Source of the DNA: an uncultured Lachnospiraceae bacterium
Lineage (GTDB): Bacteria > Bacillota > Clostridia > Lachnospirales > Lachnospiraceae
NCBI GenBank assembly: GCA_946558465.1
Contig: CAMNTM010000005.1
Location: 1-64,000, forward strand
DNA length: 64,000 bases
Direction of reading: 5' to 3'
Shown here: one piece after another, positions 26,551-36,338 of the stretch
Position numbering within the stretch: position 1 is the first letter of the stretch
Layout: every line of letters begins with the position of its first letter
The notes under the pieces: model-generated
The model's input: the letters and a program-made list of their open reading frames with translations, nothing else
The model's database searches: none
What the model was told of the DNA's origin: nothing
Made by a program: the position numbers and the translations under genes

Positions 26551-27456
26551 ATGAGCTTATTTGGAGAAAATTTACAATTTTATCGAAAGCAGCATAGTAT
26601 GACACAGGAACAGCTTGCAGAAAAACTGGAGGTATCCAGGCAGACCGTATCGAAATGGGAAGCAGGAGTTTCCTATGCAGAAATGGAGAAAATTCTTCTG
26701 ATTTGTGATATATTTTGCTGTGATATGGATACTCTGATGCGGAAAAGTGCAGGTGAGGTTTTTGTAGAGGACAATAAAAGGCATCGGGATCATATGGCAA
26801 AATCGAGAGTCAGAATATGTACGGGAATCATAATTTTGATTACAGCGCTTGCATTTTACCAGATACTGGAAAGCCTCAGCATAGGTTCTGAAGCGGTATG
26901 GAACACATTATTTTTGGGGGCGGCAATTGCGGCAGTTCTTATTTTTGTCCTGCAGGGCTTAGAAAATGAAAATTACTGCAGAAAATATCCTTATATACAG
27001 GATTTCTATCCACTCGAAGAAAAAGAAGAGTTTGAAAGGAAGTTTCCTTCCAGGATAACGGTGGGAGTAGGTTTCATACTTATCGGGCTCCTATTCGGAA
27101 TAAGTGGAGATAGTCTGCCGGTATCTCCTGAAGTAACCACAGATATTTATAATGGTGTTTTTTTCCTGTTCGCAGCCGCCGGAATCGGAGTTTTAGTCAG
27201 TACAGGTCTTAAAAAGAGCGAGTACGATGTAGAAGAATACAACAGAAACAACAGAAAAAGATGTCCGGAAAACGGAGATAAATATAAAGAGAAAGAGGCA
27301 AAAGCAGACAAGTGGTGCGGCTGCATCATGATTATTGCAGTCATCCTCTTTCTGACGGCGGGCTTCATATTCAAGCTTTGGTCAATCTGCTGGATCACTA
27401 TCCCCATTGGCGGCCTGATCTGCGCAATTATATCACTTTTCACAAACCAAGATTAA
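26551..27456 (+). CDS. XRE-type regulator with membrane domain
   Basis: A 301-residue protein. Residues 1-65 form a Cro/C1-type helix-turn-helix (LQFYRKQHSMTQEQLAEKLEVSRQTVSKWEAG). After a linker come about six hydrophobic segments, two of them at roughly 92-110 and 122-142, and a pair at the C-terminus. Such membrane-tethered XRE proteins are common in Firmicutes, with unknown signals. AAGGAAGG precedes the ATG. It has no clear operon partner; the nearest downstream DNA is an inverted repeat (27492-27557) and a GntR gene. Confidence 0.83.
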   Translation: MSLFGENLQFYRKQHSMTQEQLAEKLEVSRQTVSKWEAGVSYAEMEKILLICDIFCCDMDTLMRKSAGEVFVEDNKRHRDHMAKSRVRICTGIIILITALAFYQILESLSIGSEAVWNTLFLGAAIAAVLIFVLQGLENENYCRKYPYIQDFYPLEEKEEFERKFPSRITVGVGFILIGLLFGISGDSLPVSPEVTTDIYNGVFFLFAAAGIGVLVSTGLKKSEYDVEEYNRNNRKRCPENGDKYKEKEAKADKWCGCIMIIAVILFLTAGFIFKLWSICWITIPIGGLICAIISLFTNQD

Positions 27457-27491
27457 CGGAAATCTATAGTTCAGTATTCGAGACACAGTTT

Positions 27492-27557
27492 TGTCCAGCT
27501 GAAATATTTAAAGGAATCTCTTAGAAAATGTGGTGACGTGGAAATTTCAGCTGGACA
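27492..27557. repeat. 14-bp inverted repeat between XRE and GntR genes
   Basis: TGTCCAGCTGAAAT (27492-27505) and its exact complement ATTTCAGCTGGACA (27544-27557) with a 38-base spacer. Each arm holds the palindrome CAGCTG. No T-tract follows. It could be an RNA hairpin at the 3' end of the XRE gene, or the ends of a small mobile remnant. Confidence 0.6.
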
Positions 27558-27646
27558 GAGCCATCTAAATTCGAAAAATAAATAATCCCTCTTGTACAAA
27601 AATTCTACTTGTGCTAACCTATATATAACAAAAGAGGTGACATACT

Positions 27647-28030
27647 ATGCTGATAGAAATTGATTTTAGCAGTGATGAAGCAATCTATGTTCAGCTGCAG
27701 CATCAAATTATAATGGGGATTGCAACAGAGGTGATACGCGAAGGTGATACGCTGCCGTCTGTCCGTCAGCTGGCAGATTCAGTCGGGATTAATATGCATA
27801 CGGTCAATAAGGCATATACGCTTTTAAAGCAGGCCGGTTTTATTCAGCTTGACAGGCGTAAGGGTGCAGTGATTGCCATAGATGTTGATAAGATACAGGC
27901 ACACGCAGAGATGAAGCGGGAGCTTCGTATTGCGTTAGCCAAGGGATGCTGTAAGAATATCAGCAGAGCAGAGGTACATGAATTGGTGGATGAGCTGTTT
28001 GATGAATATACGCGGGAATGCAGGCCGTAA
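27647..28030 (+). CDS. GntR family regulator (YhcF/YtrA-like)
   Basis: A 127-residue protein consisting of a GntR winged helix (about 10-75: GDTLPSVRQLADSVGINMHTVNKAYTLLKQAGF) plus a short helical tail of about 45 residues, the size and layout of the YtrA/YhcF group. These usually regulate an adjacent operon. Here the next gene, 82 bases downstream, is clpC, where one would expect ctsR-mcsAB in many Firmicutes. TTGTAC and TTGTGC repeats just upstream (27592 and 27609) are possible operator half-sites. GAGGTG precedes the ATG. Confidence 0.85.
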   Translation: MLIEIDFSSDEAIYVQLQHQIIMGIATEVIREGDTLPSVRQLADSVGINMHTVNKAYTLLKQAGFIQLDRRKGAVIAIDVDKIQAHAEMKRELRIALAKGCCKNISRAEVHELVDELFDEYTRECRP

Positions 28031-28112
28031 TATAAAGATTCTTAAGGCAGGTTTTGTACCTGTGCGGAGTATTTTGTTTTAGACATAACTTATAGAAAGG
28101 AAATCAGAGCAT

Positions 28113-30551
28113 ATGAATTATACAGAGCAGGCAAAGGAAGTACTGAAGGCTGCAAGAACGACTGCAAAAGAGCTGCATCATCCATATGTTGGGACGGAGC
28201 ATCTGCTTTTAGGTCTTTGTAAGGTGTATACAGGTGTTGCAGGACAGGTGCTGGCGCTCAATGCTGTGGAGGAGGAAAATATTTATAAGGTAGTAGATGA
28301 GCTGATTTCTCCGGTTGGAGATGTAACATTTGAAGATAATCCAAAGATGAGTCCAAGGTTGGAATACATCCTGGAGGAGAGCAGAAATGAAGCGGTGAGG
28401 TTTCATTCCGAGAAAATAGGAACGGAACATATTTTGATTGCTATGCTGCGGGAAGCCGATTGTGTGGCGACTCGTATTCTGCTTACACTTAATATTAATC
28501 TCCAGAAGATCATGCAGGAGATTTTAAACGTGATAGGTGTGGATGCAAGAGAATATCAGGAGGAGGTGACCCAGGAATACCGTCGGAAGAGAGAAGGAGT
28601 TCTTGGTCAATTCGGAACGGACCTTACATTGCAGGCTGAGGAAGGAAAGCTTGATCCGGTGGTTGGGAGAGAGAAGGAGATTCATCGGCTGATGCAGGCG
28701 CTGAGCCGGCGGACTAAGAATAATCCATGTCTTGTAGGGGAACCGGGCGTAGGAAAGACAGCAGTTGTAGAGGGACTTGCAAGTCAGATTGCAGCAGGAG
28801 CGGTTCCGGATAGTATGAAAGATAAAAGAATTCTGACCATGGATTTGGCAGCTATGATTGCAGGCTCAAAATATCGTGGTGAATTTGAGGAGCGCATGAA
28901 GAGACTGATTCAGGAGGTAAAGGCATCGGGAAATGTGATTTTGTTCTTAGATGAGGTCCATACGATTATTGGTGCAGGCGGTGCTGAGGGTGCGATGGAT
29001 GCTTCTAATATATTAAAGCCTTCTTTGGCAAGAGGCGAGCTGCAGCTGATAGGCGCCACGACTATTGTGGAATATCGGAAATATATTGAAAAAGATGCGG
29101 CATTAGAACGCAGATTTCAGCCGATTACAGTTGAGGAGCCTACACAGGAACATTGTCTGGATATTTTGAACGGGCTGAGGGTAAAGTATGAGGAGCATCA
29201 TCATGTAGAGATAGAAGATGAAGCACTGAAGGCCGCTGTGGGTCTGTCTGACAGGTATATCAGTGACAGGTTTTTACCGGACAAGGCAATTGATGTGCTT
29301 GATGAAGCCTGCTCGAAGACAGCGCTTCAGGGCTTTCAGGTACCAGAGACGATATATGAGCTGGAAAAAAGAGCGGCTGCTCTCGAACAGGAGCTTGAAG
29401 AGTTTATCCGCAGCAGGATGATGGAGGAAGCATCGAAAGTCCGCAGGGAGAAGGAAGAGACAGAGAAAAAACTGGTGCAGACGAGAAGACGTTTCCAGAG
29501 AAAAATAAAAAAGAAACAGGTGTGTGTCACAGAGGGGGATATCGCATCTGTTGTGTCGGAATGGACGAAGATTCCGGTACAGCGGCTTCAGGAATCAGAA
29601 GGAATCAGACTTAAAAGGCTTGAACAAACGCTGCACAAAAGGGTAATCGGGCAGGAAGAGGCGGTTACTGCAGTTGCAAAGGCTGTGCGGAGAGGAAGAG
29701 TCGGACTCAAGGATCCGGGAAGACCGATAGGCTCATTTTTGTTTCTTGGACCTACAGGAGTTGGAAAAACAGAGCTTTCCAAAGCACTTTCCGAGACGCT
29801 GTTTGAGAATGAGGATGCCATGATTCGTGTCGATATGTCAGAATATATGGAGAAGCACAGCGTAGCTAAGATGATTGGATCCCCTCCGGGGTATGTAGGG
29901 CATGATGACGGCGGACAGCTGAGCGAGCAGGTGAGGCGGCATCCGTATTCTGTTATTTTATTTGATGAGATAGAGAAAGCACATCCGGATGTGTTTAATA
30001 TTCTCCTGCAGGTGCTGGATGACGGCCATATTACAGACTCGCAGGGGAGAAAGGTAGATTTCCGTAATACGGTTATTATCATGACCTCCAATGCCGGAGC
30101 TCAGTCGATTATTGATCCGAAAAAACTTGGCTTTAATGCAAAGGAAGACAAAGCAGGTGATTATAAGCGGATGAAATCGAATGTTCTGAATGAAGTAAAG
30201 CTTATATTCCGTCCGGAGTTTTTAAATCGTATTGATGAAATTATTGTATTTCATCCGCTTGGAGCCGATGAGATGAAAAAGATTGCAGGCTTGATGTGCA
30301 GAGAGGTGGTGGCGCGTGCAGCCAGTCAGCTGGATATTCGTCTTACCATCCGGGATTCTGTGAAGAAGCATATTGTAGAGACCGGCACAGACCAGAAATA
30401 TGGTGCAAGACCGCTGAGACGTGCGGTTCAAAGCCAGCTGGAGGATAAGCTTGCCGAGGCTTTACTTGCGGGAGAGGTCCGGCGTGGTTCACATGTCGTT
30501 GCCGGATTGTCCAAAAAAGAGATAAAATTTGTCACGAAGGCTACAAATTAA
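28113..30551 (+). CDS. clpC: ClpC-type AAA+ unfoldase
   Basis: An 812-residue Hsp100 protein. It has a Clp_N repeat domain (1-145) and a first AAA module with Walker A GEPGVGKT at 209. A short middle region (about 405-470) is rich in Lys/Arg/Glu, much shorter than in ClpB. The second AAA module has Walker A GPTGVGKT at 546 and the C-terminal domain. ClpC feeds unfolded proteins to ClpP. The normal ctsR-mcsA-mcsB partners are absent; a GntR regulator precedes it and a small conserved gene plus radA follow. AAAGGAAAT precedes the ATG. Confidence 0.92.
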   Translation: MNYTEQAKEVLKAARTTAKELHHPYVGTEHLLLGLCKVYTGVAGQVLALNAVEEENIYKVVDELISPVGDVTFEDNPKMSPRLEYILEESRNEAVRFHSEKIGTEHILIAMLREADCVATRILLTLNINLQKIMQEILNVIGVDAREYQEEVTQEYRRKREGVLGQFGTDLTLQAEEGKLDPVVGREKEIHRLMQALSRRTKNNPCLVGEPGVGKTAVVEGLASQIAAGAVPDSMKDKRILTMDLAAMIAGSKYRGEFEERMKRLIQEVKASGNVILFLDEVHTIIGAGGAEGAMDASNILKPSLARGELQLIGATTIVEYRKYIEKDAALERRFQPITVEEPTQEHCLDILNGLRVKYEEHHHVEIEDEALKAAVGLSDRYISDRFLPDKAIDVLDEACSKTALQGFQVPETIYELEKRAAALEQELEEFIRSRMMEEASKVRREKEETEKKLVQTRRRFQRKIKKKQVCVTEGDIASVVSEWTKIPVQRLQESEGIRLKRLEQTLHKRVIGQEEAVTAVAKAVRRGRVGLKDPGRPIGSFLFLGPTGVGKTELSKALSETLFENEDAMIRVDMSEYMEKHSVAKMIGSPPGYVGHDDGGQLSEQVRRHPYSVILFDEIEKAHPDVFNILLQVLDDGHITDSQGRKVDFRNTVIIMTSNAGAQSIIDPKKLGFNAKEDKAGDYKRMKSNVLNEVKLIFRPEFLNRIDEIIVFHPLGADEMKKIAGLMCREVVARAASQLDIRLTIRDSVKKHIVETGTDQKYGARPLRRAVQSQLEDKLAEALLAGEVRRGSHVVAGLSKKEIKFVTKATN

Positions 30552-30602
30552 GCTGGATTTGATATATAATAGAAAGTACAAAAAACCTAGGAGGAAATGT
30601 CA

Positions 30603-31016
30603 ATGGCAGCGGTGAAAGAACTTTTAAGAGCTGAAGAGGACGGTACACTTAGCTTTGGAGATTATACCTTGGCGGGTAAGACAAAGCTGGAGGGCTTTGA
30701 ATTCCAGGGGGACATTTATAAGGTGAAAACCTTTGCTGAGATTACAAAGCTGGAAAAGAACGGTATGTTTGTATATGAATCTGTGCCGGGAACTGCAGTA
30801 GAAAATTTTAAGGCATCAGAGACAGAGGTCATATTCGATGTATCGGGAATGCAGGATGCACAGTTTACATTAGAGCTGGAATCCGACAGTGAATACACCG
30901 TATATATGGATCAGGTGAATGCAGGAGACATGAAGACAAATCTGAGCGGAAAGCTGAGTGTCAGTGCAGAATTAGAGCCTGGGAAGAGCGTAGGAATTAA
31001 AGTTGTAAAAAAATAA
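30603..31016 (+). CDS. Conserved small protein of unknown function
   Basis: A 137-residue acidic protein with beta-rich composition (alternating hydrophobic residues, many Thr/Val/Glu) and no membrane helix or signal. The middle has KVKTFAEITKLEKNGMFVYESVPGTAV. ATG 30603 is preferred over ATG 30597 because AGGAGG ends at 30594. It has a -10-like TATAAT just upstream and its own terminator, between clpC and radA. From memory, similar Clostridial proteins are sometimes labelled endosialidase in databases, but no such domain is visible and I do not assign one. Confidence 0.75.
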   Translation: MAAVKELLRAEEDGTLSFGDYTLAGKTKLEGFEFQGDIYKVKTFAEITKLEKNGMFVYESVPGTAVENFKASETEVIFDVSGMQDAQFTLELESDSEYTVYMDQVNAGDMKTNLSGKLSVSAELEPGKSVGIKVVKK

Positions 31017-31037
31017 AGATGTATAGTACGATTGAGG

Positions 31038-31068
31038 GCCGCGTATCACGTATACGGCGGCTTCTTTT
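31038..31068 (+). terminator. Terminator after the small conserved gene
   Basis: GCCGCGTAT pairs with ATACGGCGGC (31052-31061, one bulge), followed by TTCTTTT. Confidence 0.75.
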
Positions 31069-31106
31069 AATTAGTATAGTGGTATGATCAGAAGGAGAAA
31101 AGTGGA

Positions 31107-32462
31107 ATGGCAAAGGCAAAAAAAAGCATATTTTTCTGCCAGAATTGCGGACATGAGGAGAGTAAATGGCTTGGACAATGTCCCATGTGCAGGGAATGGA
31201 ATACTTTTATAGAGGAAAAGGCAGTACCGGCGAAGCCGGGAGTTGTAAAGGCTGTGCGAGAGGCGAAGATTGTCACCTTGTCGAGCATAGTGACAGATCA
31301 GGATGAAAGAATCCTGACAGGAATTGCGGAGCTTGACCGTGTTCTGGGAGGAGGCGTTGTACCTGGTTCTCTAGTGCTGGTAGGCGGGGATCCCGGAATC
31401 GGCAAATCTACACTGCTTCTGCAGGTATGTCAGAAGCTGGCCGCTGCGGAAAAGAAGATATTGTATATATCAGGAGAGGAGTCCTTGAAACAGATTAAGC
31501 TGAGGGCCAACCGCATGGGGGAATTTGCAGAGAGTCTTTACCTGCTGTGTGAGACAAATTTGAATATTATCCGGGAGGTTATAAATGAACAGAAACCGGA
31601 TATGGTGGTAATAGATTCGATTCAGACGATGTATGACGAAGAGGTTGGGTCTGCGCCGGGAAGTGTTTCCCAGGTACGTGAATCTACGAATGTATTTATG
31701 CAGCTTGCAAAAGGACTTGGAATATCTATATTTATTGTAGGCCATGTGACAAAAGAAGGAACCGTTGCAGGTCCGAGAGTACTGGAGCATATGGTAGATA
31801 CAGTGTTGTATTTTGAAGGAGACAGGCATGCTTCATACCGGATTCTGCGGGGAGTAAAAAACCGGTTCGGTTCTACAAATGAAATCGGAGTTTTTGAGAT
31901 GCAGGAAAAGGGGCTGACAGAGGTAGAGAATCCATCGGAATTTATGTTGAGCGGAAGGCCGGAGTATGCCTCTGGCTCCGTTGTAGCATGTACGATGGAG
32001 GGAACCCGCCCGATGCTTATGGAGATACAGGCGCTGGTATGTAAAAGTAACTTTGGGATGCCGAGAAGAACAGCAGCAGGTATGGATTATAATCGGGTAA
32101 ACCTTCTAATGGCCGTCCTGGAGAAGAGGCTGGGGCTTCCGTTGTCTGGCTGTGATGCCTATGTAAATATCGCCGGAGGAATCAGGCTGAATGAACCGGC
32201 AGCAGATCTGGGAATTGTGATGGCGATAGCCTCCAGCTATAAAAACCGCCCGATTTCAGAAAATACTATTGTATTTGGAGAGGTAGGCTTAAGCGGAGAA
32301 GTACGGGCGGTTACTATGCCGGATCAGAGAGTGGCAGAAGCGAAAAAATTAGGCTTCAAAACCTGTATTATTCCCGAAGTGTCGGTTAAAGGGCTGGGAA
32401 AGATAAAGGGAATAGAAATTGTGGGAGTTAGGTCGGTGAAGGAAGCGATTCAGGTGCTGTAG
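31107..32462 (+). CDS. radA: DNA repair protein RadA (Sms)
   Basis: A 451-residue RadA of normal length. It begins with a four-Cys zinc motif (FCQNCGHEESKWLGQCPMC), then a RecA-like core with Walker A GDPGIGKST at about 94 and the RadA-specific KNRFG motif at 251-255, and ends with a Lon-like domain (about 285-451). RadA processes recombination intermediates by branch migration. AAGGAG precedes the ATG. Convergent with coaBC. Confidence 0.96.
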   Translation: MAKAKKSIFFCQNCGHEESKWLGQCPMCREWNTFIEEKAVPAKPGVVKAVREAKIVTLSSIVTDQDERILTGIAELDRVLGGGVVPGSLVLVGGDPGIGKSTLLLQVCQKLAAAEKKILYISGEESLKQIKLRANRMGEFAESLYLLCETNLNIIREVINEQKPDMVVIDSIQTMYDEEVGSAPGSVSQVRESTNVFMQLAKGLGISIFIVGHVTKEGTVAGPRVLEHMVDTVLYFEGDRHASYRILRGVKNRFGSTNEIGVFEMQEKGLTEVENPSEFMLSGRPEYASGSVVACTMEGTRPMLMEIQALVCKSNFGMPRRTAAGMDYNRVNLLMAVLEKRLGLPLSGCDAYVNIAGGIRLNEPAADLGIVMAIASSYKNRPISENTIVFGEVGLSGEVRAVTMPDQRVAEAKKLGFKTCIIPEVSVKGLGKIKGIEIVGVRSVKEAIQVL

Positions 32463-32612
32463 AGAAGATGGCGCATGGCAGGAGCGTAAGTATAATTTCA
32501 TCGGACGCTCAAAGAAGATACTATCTGCCGTTTTTTGCCAGAAGAAGTATAGCTTCTTCGGTGTGCTTTTTGTTATCTGTGCTGCAGCTTATTCATACGG
32601 CATCTATACACA

Positions 32613-32631
32613 GCAGTCCGCCTCGGACTGC
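32613..32631. terminator. Hairpins in the radA-coaBC intergenic region
   Basis: GCAGTCCG and CGGACTGC form an 8-bp stem with a 3-base loop. A second hairpin, GAAGAAG (32541-32547) with CTTCTTC (32553-32559), lies before GCTTTTTG and may end radA mRNA. The 210 bases between the convergent genes hold no convincing gene. Confidence 0.45.
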
Positions 32632-32673
32632 GTCCTTCAAATACTATCCAGATAAACCTGCACATACTCCCGC

Positions 32674-33879
32674 CTAAGTGTCATTGTTCATCTCCTCCAA
32701 TATACGGTCAATAAGCCTCACTGCCACCTCTTCTTTTTGCATCAGTTCCAGCCTGGCAGTAGAATCCGGTGTAAGAATTGTGACGATATTAGTATCTGTT
32801 TCAAAGCCTGCTCCCGGAGTTTTTAGATTATTTGCAACAATCATATCGAGATTCTTTTTTTCCAGTTTCCTGCGGGAATTTTCCAGCATGTTTTCTGTCT
32901 CCATCGAAAAGCCGCAGAGGAACTGCCCATTCTTTTTATGTTCTCCTAAATATTTTAAAATATCATCTGTTCTTTCTAGAGAAATGGACAAATCAGAATC
33001 AGATTTTTTAATTTTTTCCGGCGACGTGTATGCCGGACGGTAGTCGGCGACGGCGGCGGCTTTGATGATAATATCCATATTGCTGCTTCTTTCAGTTACT
33101 GCATCAAACATCTCTTTTGCGGATATAACAGGAACTACTTCCATGAAAAGAGGAGGAGTAAGAGCTGTTTTTCCAGTGACAAGAGTTACGTCTGCGCCTC
33201 GAAGCATGCACATTCTGGCAATACTGTATCCCATCCGGCCGGAGGAATGATTTGTGATGAAACGGACCGGATCAACAGCCTCCTGGGTAGGACCGGCAGT
33301 TACAAGAACCTTTTTACCTGCCAGATCTTTTTTGAAGGCAGCACAGTGCAGGATGTATTCGTAAAGCGTTTCCGGTTCAAGCATTTTTCCTGTGCCTGTG
33401 TCGCCGCATGCCAGACGCCCGCTTGACGGAGCAGCTATTTGCATGCCGTATTTTTTTAGAAGTCTTAGGTTATCCTGGGTTACTGGATTTTCGTACATGC
33501 CGGTATTCATGGCCGGAGCAATAATCTTGGGAGCTTTGCTTGCGAGTATAGTTGTGGTCAGCATGTCGTCGGCTAGTCCGTGAGCCAGTTTGGCAATGAT
33601 GTTTGCGGTTGCCGGCGCTAGGATGATCACATCAGCTTTTTGTGCAAGAGCAACGTGCTCAACATGAAATTCAAAATTTCTGTCAAATGTATCGGTGATA
33701 CATTTATGTCCTGTCAAGGTTTCGAAGGTAATCGGATGAATAAAGTTTTTGGCATGCTCTGTCATTATAACGCGGACCTCAGCGCCTGCTTTTATAAGTA
33801 TGCTGGCTAATGAAGCGCTTTTGTAAGCTGCAATCCCTCCGGAAACGCCAAGAAGGACTGTTTTTCCCTTTAATAGCAT
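32674..33879 (-). CDS. coaBC: Phosphopantothenoylcysteine synthase/decarboxylase
   Basis: A 401-residue bifunctional CoaBC. The N-terminal flavin-dependent CoaC half has GVSGGIAAYKS, PAMNTGMYENP and the active-site Cys in SGRLACGDTGTGKM. The C-terminal CoaB half has VTAGPTQEAVDPVRFITNHSSGRMG and the IKKSD segment. It makes 4'-phosphopantetheine from phosphopantothenate and Cys for coenzyme A. ATG 33879 has AAAGGGAA just upstream; the open frame extends further without a better site. It is divergent from the lipoprotein gene. Confidence 0.95.
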   Translation of the reverse strand: MLLKGKTVLLGVSGGIAAYKSASLASILIKAGAEVRVIMTEHAKNFIHPITFETLTGHKCITDTFDRNFEFHVEHVALAQKADVIILAPATANIIAKLAHGLADDMLTTTILASKAPKIIAPAMNTGMYENPVTQDNLRLLKKYGMQIAAPSSGRLACGDTGTGKMLEPETLYEYILHCAAFKKDLAGKKVLVTAGPTQEAVDPVRFITNHSSGRMGYSIARMCMLRGADVTLVTGKTALTPPLFMEVVPVISAKEMFDAVTERSSNMDIIIKAAAVADYRPAYTSPEKIKKSDSDLSISLERTDDILKYLGEHKKNGQFLCGFSMETENMLENSRRKLEKKNLDMIVANNLKTPGAGFETDTNIVTILTPDSTARLELMQKEEVAVRLIDRILEEMNNDT

Positions 33880-34050
33880 ATGAATTCCCTTTCTCTTTAT
33901 AATTTTTGTCAAGAATATAAGTAATATACTTATTGGTATATCATTATCACTATAGCGTGTTTTTTTATGACCTGCAAGATTAATAATGATTTTTACTCTG
34001 CAGCATGTTAATATAATAGAAATACAATTCGATAAAACGGGAGGAGCAGA

Positions 34051-34716
34051 ATGAGGAAGATAAAAATATTATTGTTGGCATGCATAGTATGTCTGTCTGT
34101 GGCGGCATGTAACAGCGGGGATCAACCTGATGAAAAAAAGGCGGATGAAAACGAAACAATACAGGAGGATTCTAAAAAGGACGACAGCAGTGCAGATTTG
34201 GATATATCTCAGGAGGGCTTGGACGGAGAGGACAGTACTCAGTCGGATAAAAGAGAATATTTTACACTTTATACAGAAGATAAACAAAGGAGCATACAGA
34301 TACAGAGTCCTGAAGGGTATCAGCCTCTGGAATACTCAACCGAGACCTGGCTTGATTTTGGGATGCCTGATAAAAGCGGTCAGGACAGTTCACAGCTTAT
34401 GATGATACTGTTAGATAAAAGCGAGGCAGAGGCTGCTGAAATGATGATGCAGGAGGTTCAATATATTTCCAGTGCGAATGCGACAGGAGATATAATAATA
34501 GAAGAAATACAATCTAAAAATGAAGAGGGCAGGGACGTATCTTATTTTCATTATTCTTATATAACTGATGATATAAAAACCGAAGGTTATCGTGTATGGA
34601 GCATGCTTCAAAACGGATGTATATTTGCGTGTACAATAGAAAATAAAGGAATTGAGGCGGCGGCTCCGGATATTGAAGGCTTGGTACAGGAACTTCTGTC
34701 AGGAATACAGGAATAA
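34051..34716 (+). CDS. Putative lipoprotein
   Basis: A 221-residue exported protein with a lipoprotein signal (MRKIKILLLACIVCLSVAAC, lipobox Cys20), then an acidic, low-complexity Asp/Glu/Lys/Ser linker to about residue 70, and a globular part without a motif I recognise. It is probably anchored on the outer face of the membrane. GGGAGGAG precedes the ATG. It stands alone; the next gene has its own promoter at 34725. Confidence 0.8.
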   Translation: MRKIKILLLACIVCLSVAACNSGDQPDEKKADENETIQEDSKKDDSSADLDISQEGLDGEDSTQSDKREYFTLYTEDKQRSIQIQSPEGYQPLEYSTETWLDFGMPDKSGQDSSQLMMILLDKSEAEAAEMMMQEVQYISSANATGDIIIEEIQSKNEEGRDVSYFHYSYITDDIKTEGYRVWSMLQNGCIFACTIENKGIEAAAPDIEGLVQELLSGIQE

Positions 34717-34724
34717 ATTAAGAC

Positions 34725-34753
34725 TTGTTACTGAATTAACAAAGTGATATAAT
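34725..34753 (+). promoter_or_regulatory. Promoter of the ECF S component gene
   Basis: TTGTTA (34725-34730), 17 bp, TATAAT (34748-34753) with an extended TGA just before the -10 box. The leader to the start codon is about 55 bases and shows no riboswitch that I can recognise. Confidence 0.65.
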
Positions 34754-34815
34754 GACACCGTAATTGTATTGTATCCTGCTTATAAGCGGGAATGATAACA
34801 AGGAGGAATTGAATA

Positions 34816-35481
34816 ATGAAAGAAAGAAAACACGACACAAGATGGATGGTCAGTGTTGCACTTATGGCAGCGATTATTATCGTGCTGGCGAATACGCCGC
34901 TTGGTATGATTCAGCTTCCGATTATTAAGGCGACAACTGTGCACATTCCGGTAATCATCGGAGCAGTTTTGTTAGGACCCTCGGCAGGAGCAGTTCTTGG
35001 AGCAGTATTCGGCATTTGCTCATTGATCAGCAATACGATGGCACCGACACTGTTGTCTTTTGCATTTTCCCCGTTTATGAGCACGACAGGGATTACCGGT
35101 GCGGTAAAAGCGATTTGGATTGCGGTAGGCTGCAGAATGCTGATAGGGATTGCAGCAGGATGGCTTTGGATTCTGCTTACCCGGATTAAAGTGAGTCATC
35201 TGATTGCACTTCCGATAGTAGGATTTGCCGGCTCTATGGTGAACACGATTACGGTTATGGGAAGTATCTATGTGCTGTTTGCACAGCAGTATGCAGATGC
35301 AAGAGAAGTGGGTGTTACCGCAGTGTGGGGACTTATTATGGGGACTGTGACAGCCTCTGGAATTCCGGAGGCAGCAGCAGCAGCAGTTCTTGTATTAGCG
35401 CTTGGTAAAGTTCTGATACAGGTGTTTAAAAGAATGAAGATGCCGATGGCGGACGAAAATGCTTTCGGAACAGCGAAATAA
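34816..35481 (+). CDS. ECF transporter substrate-binding S component
   Basis: A 221-residue membrane protein with about six helices and the N-terminal ECF S pattern (VSVALMAAIIIVLANTPLGMIQLPIIKATTVHIPVIIGAVLLGPSAG). S components capture a vitamin or nucleobase-like substrate and share an energising module encoded elsewhere. The substrate is unknown. The downstream gene is PsuG-like, only 48 bases away, so a nucleoside-type compound is possible; the nearby coaBC would instead hint at pantothenate. AGGAGG precedes the ATG. Confidence 0.87.
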   Translation: MKERKHDTRWMVSVALMAAIIIVLANTPLGMIQLPIIKATTVHIPVIIGAVLLGPSAGAVLGAVFGICSLISNTMAPTLLSFAFSPFMSTTGITGAVKAIWIAVGCRMLIGIAAGWLWILLTRIKVSHLIALPIVGFAGSMVNTITVMGSIYVLFAQQYADAREVGVTAVWGLIMGTVTASGIPEAAAAAVLVLALGKVLIQVFKRMKMPMADENAFGTAK

Positions 35482-35529
35482 GGTCAGCTGAAAAACAGTT
35501 TATCTGAGTTTAAAGGATGAAAATAATAC

Positions 35530-36288
35530 ATGAAATATCTGATTGAAACTGCATTATTGACACATGGATTAAAATCTGTTGCAGACAAGGAAATTCTGAA
35601 AATATGGACAGAGGAAAAAGCAAATCTGGTCTGGGTGTCTGAAGGCAGGATTGTTGTTGGGGATATAGAACAGTATTTGGGATTCCGTACAAAAACGGAC
35701 AGCCTGATCCGCATTAACCGCAGTCTGCTTAAGAGAGCAGCTGCGGACAGGCTTTCCGGTGCACTGACGGCGTCGGGTACAATGGCGGTCTGTCAGAAAA
35801 TGGGTCTGGGTCTCGCGGTAACATGCGGGATGGGCGGTATTGATTCATGCCGGGAAGAAAAGCTCTGCCCGGACCTGCCCGCGCTTAAAGAGCTTCCGGT
35901 TGTATTGATTTCTGCAGGGCCAAAAGATATGGTGGAAAGAGGGCGGACTATTAAGTGGCTGATGCAGCAAGGGGTTTTGGTACTTGGTATAGAAAGGGAT
36001 TATTGTACAGGATATATTTTCTCAGGGGAAAAGGTTAAACTTGATGGAAAGTATGGGGGAGTCTGTAAAGCACCGATGCTGATATTGAATGAAATTCCTG
36101 AAGAGAAGAGGATTTTGGACAGGAGTATTTTGGAAGAGGCTGTTAAAGCAGGTATAAGAGCTGAAGAAGAAGGACGATATTATCACCCGGCAGTCAATGG
36201 GAAAATAGACGAATTAACAGCAGGATATTCTTCCAGAATTCAGCTGGAATCACTGCTTGCTAATGCCCGGCTTGCGGAGGGAATCTGA
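35530..36288 (+). CDS. Pseudouridine-5'-phosphate glycosidase (PsuG)-like protein
   Basis: A 252-residue protein that aligns by eye with the PsuG family: ETALLTHGLK at the N-terminus, VSEGRIVVGD, TCGMGGIDSC in place of the usual TGGIGGVHRG, then DLPALKELPVVLISAGPKDMVERGRTIKWLMQQGVLVLGI. The end NEIPEEKRILDRSILEEAV...GKIDELTAGYSS...NARLAEGI matches the family C-terminus. It is about 50 residues shorter than typical PsuG and differs in the Gly-rich loop, so the substrate may differ. PsuG cleaves pseudouridine phosphate to uracil and ribose phosphate. No psuK kinase is adjacent. Confidence 0.7.
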   Translation: MKYLIETALLTHGLKSVADKEILKIWTEEKANLVWVSEGRIVVGDIEQYLGFRTKTDSLIRINRSLLKRAAADRLSGALTASGTMAVCQKMGLGLAVTCGMGGIDSCREEKLCPDLPALKELPVVLISAGPKDMVERGRTIKWLMQQGVLVLGIERDYCTGYIFSGEKVKLDGKYGGVCKAPMLILNEIPEEKRILDRSILEEAVKAGIRAEEEGRYYHPAVNGKIDELTAGYSSRIQLESLLANARLAEGI

Positions 36289-36338
36289 CAAGAGTAAGAC
36301 TTATCCTTTTAAGATAAAAATCCGTGCAAATTTAATAC

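Noticed and set aside
32468-32677. 69-codon open frame just after radA
   Set aside because: No ribosome site, low-complexity Ser/Pro-rich translation, and it spans hairpins in a convergent intergenic region.
34754-34815. Possible riboswitch before the ECF S component
   Set aside because: The leader is only about 55 bases and shows no conserved aptamer pattern or terminator/antiterminator pair.
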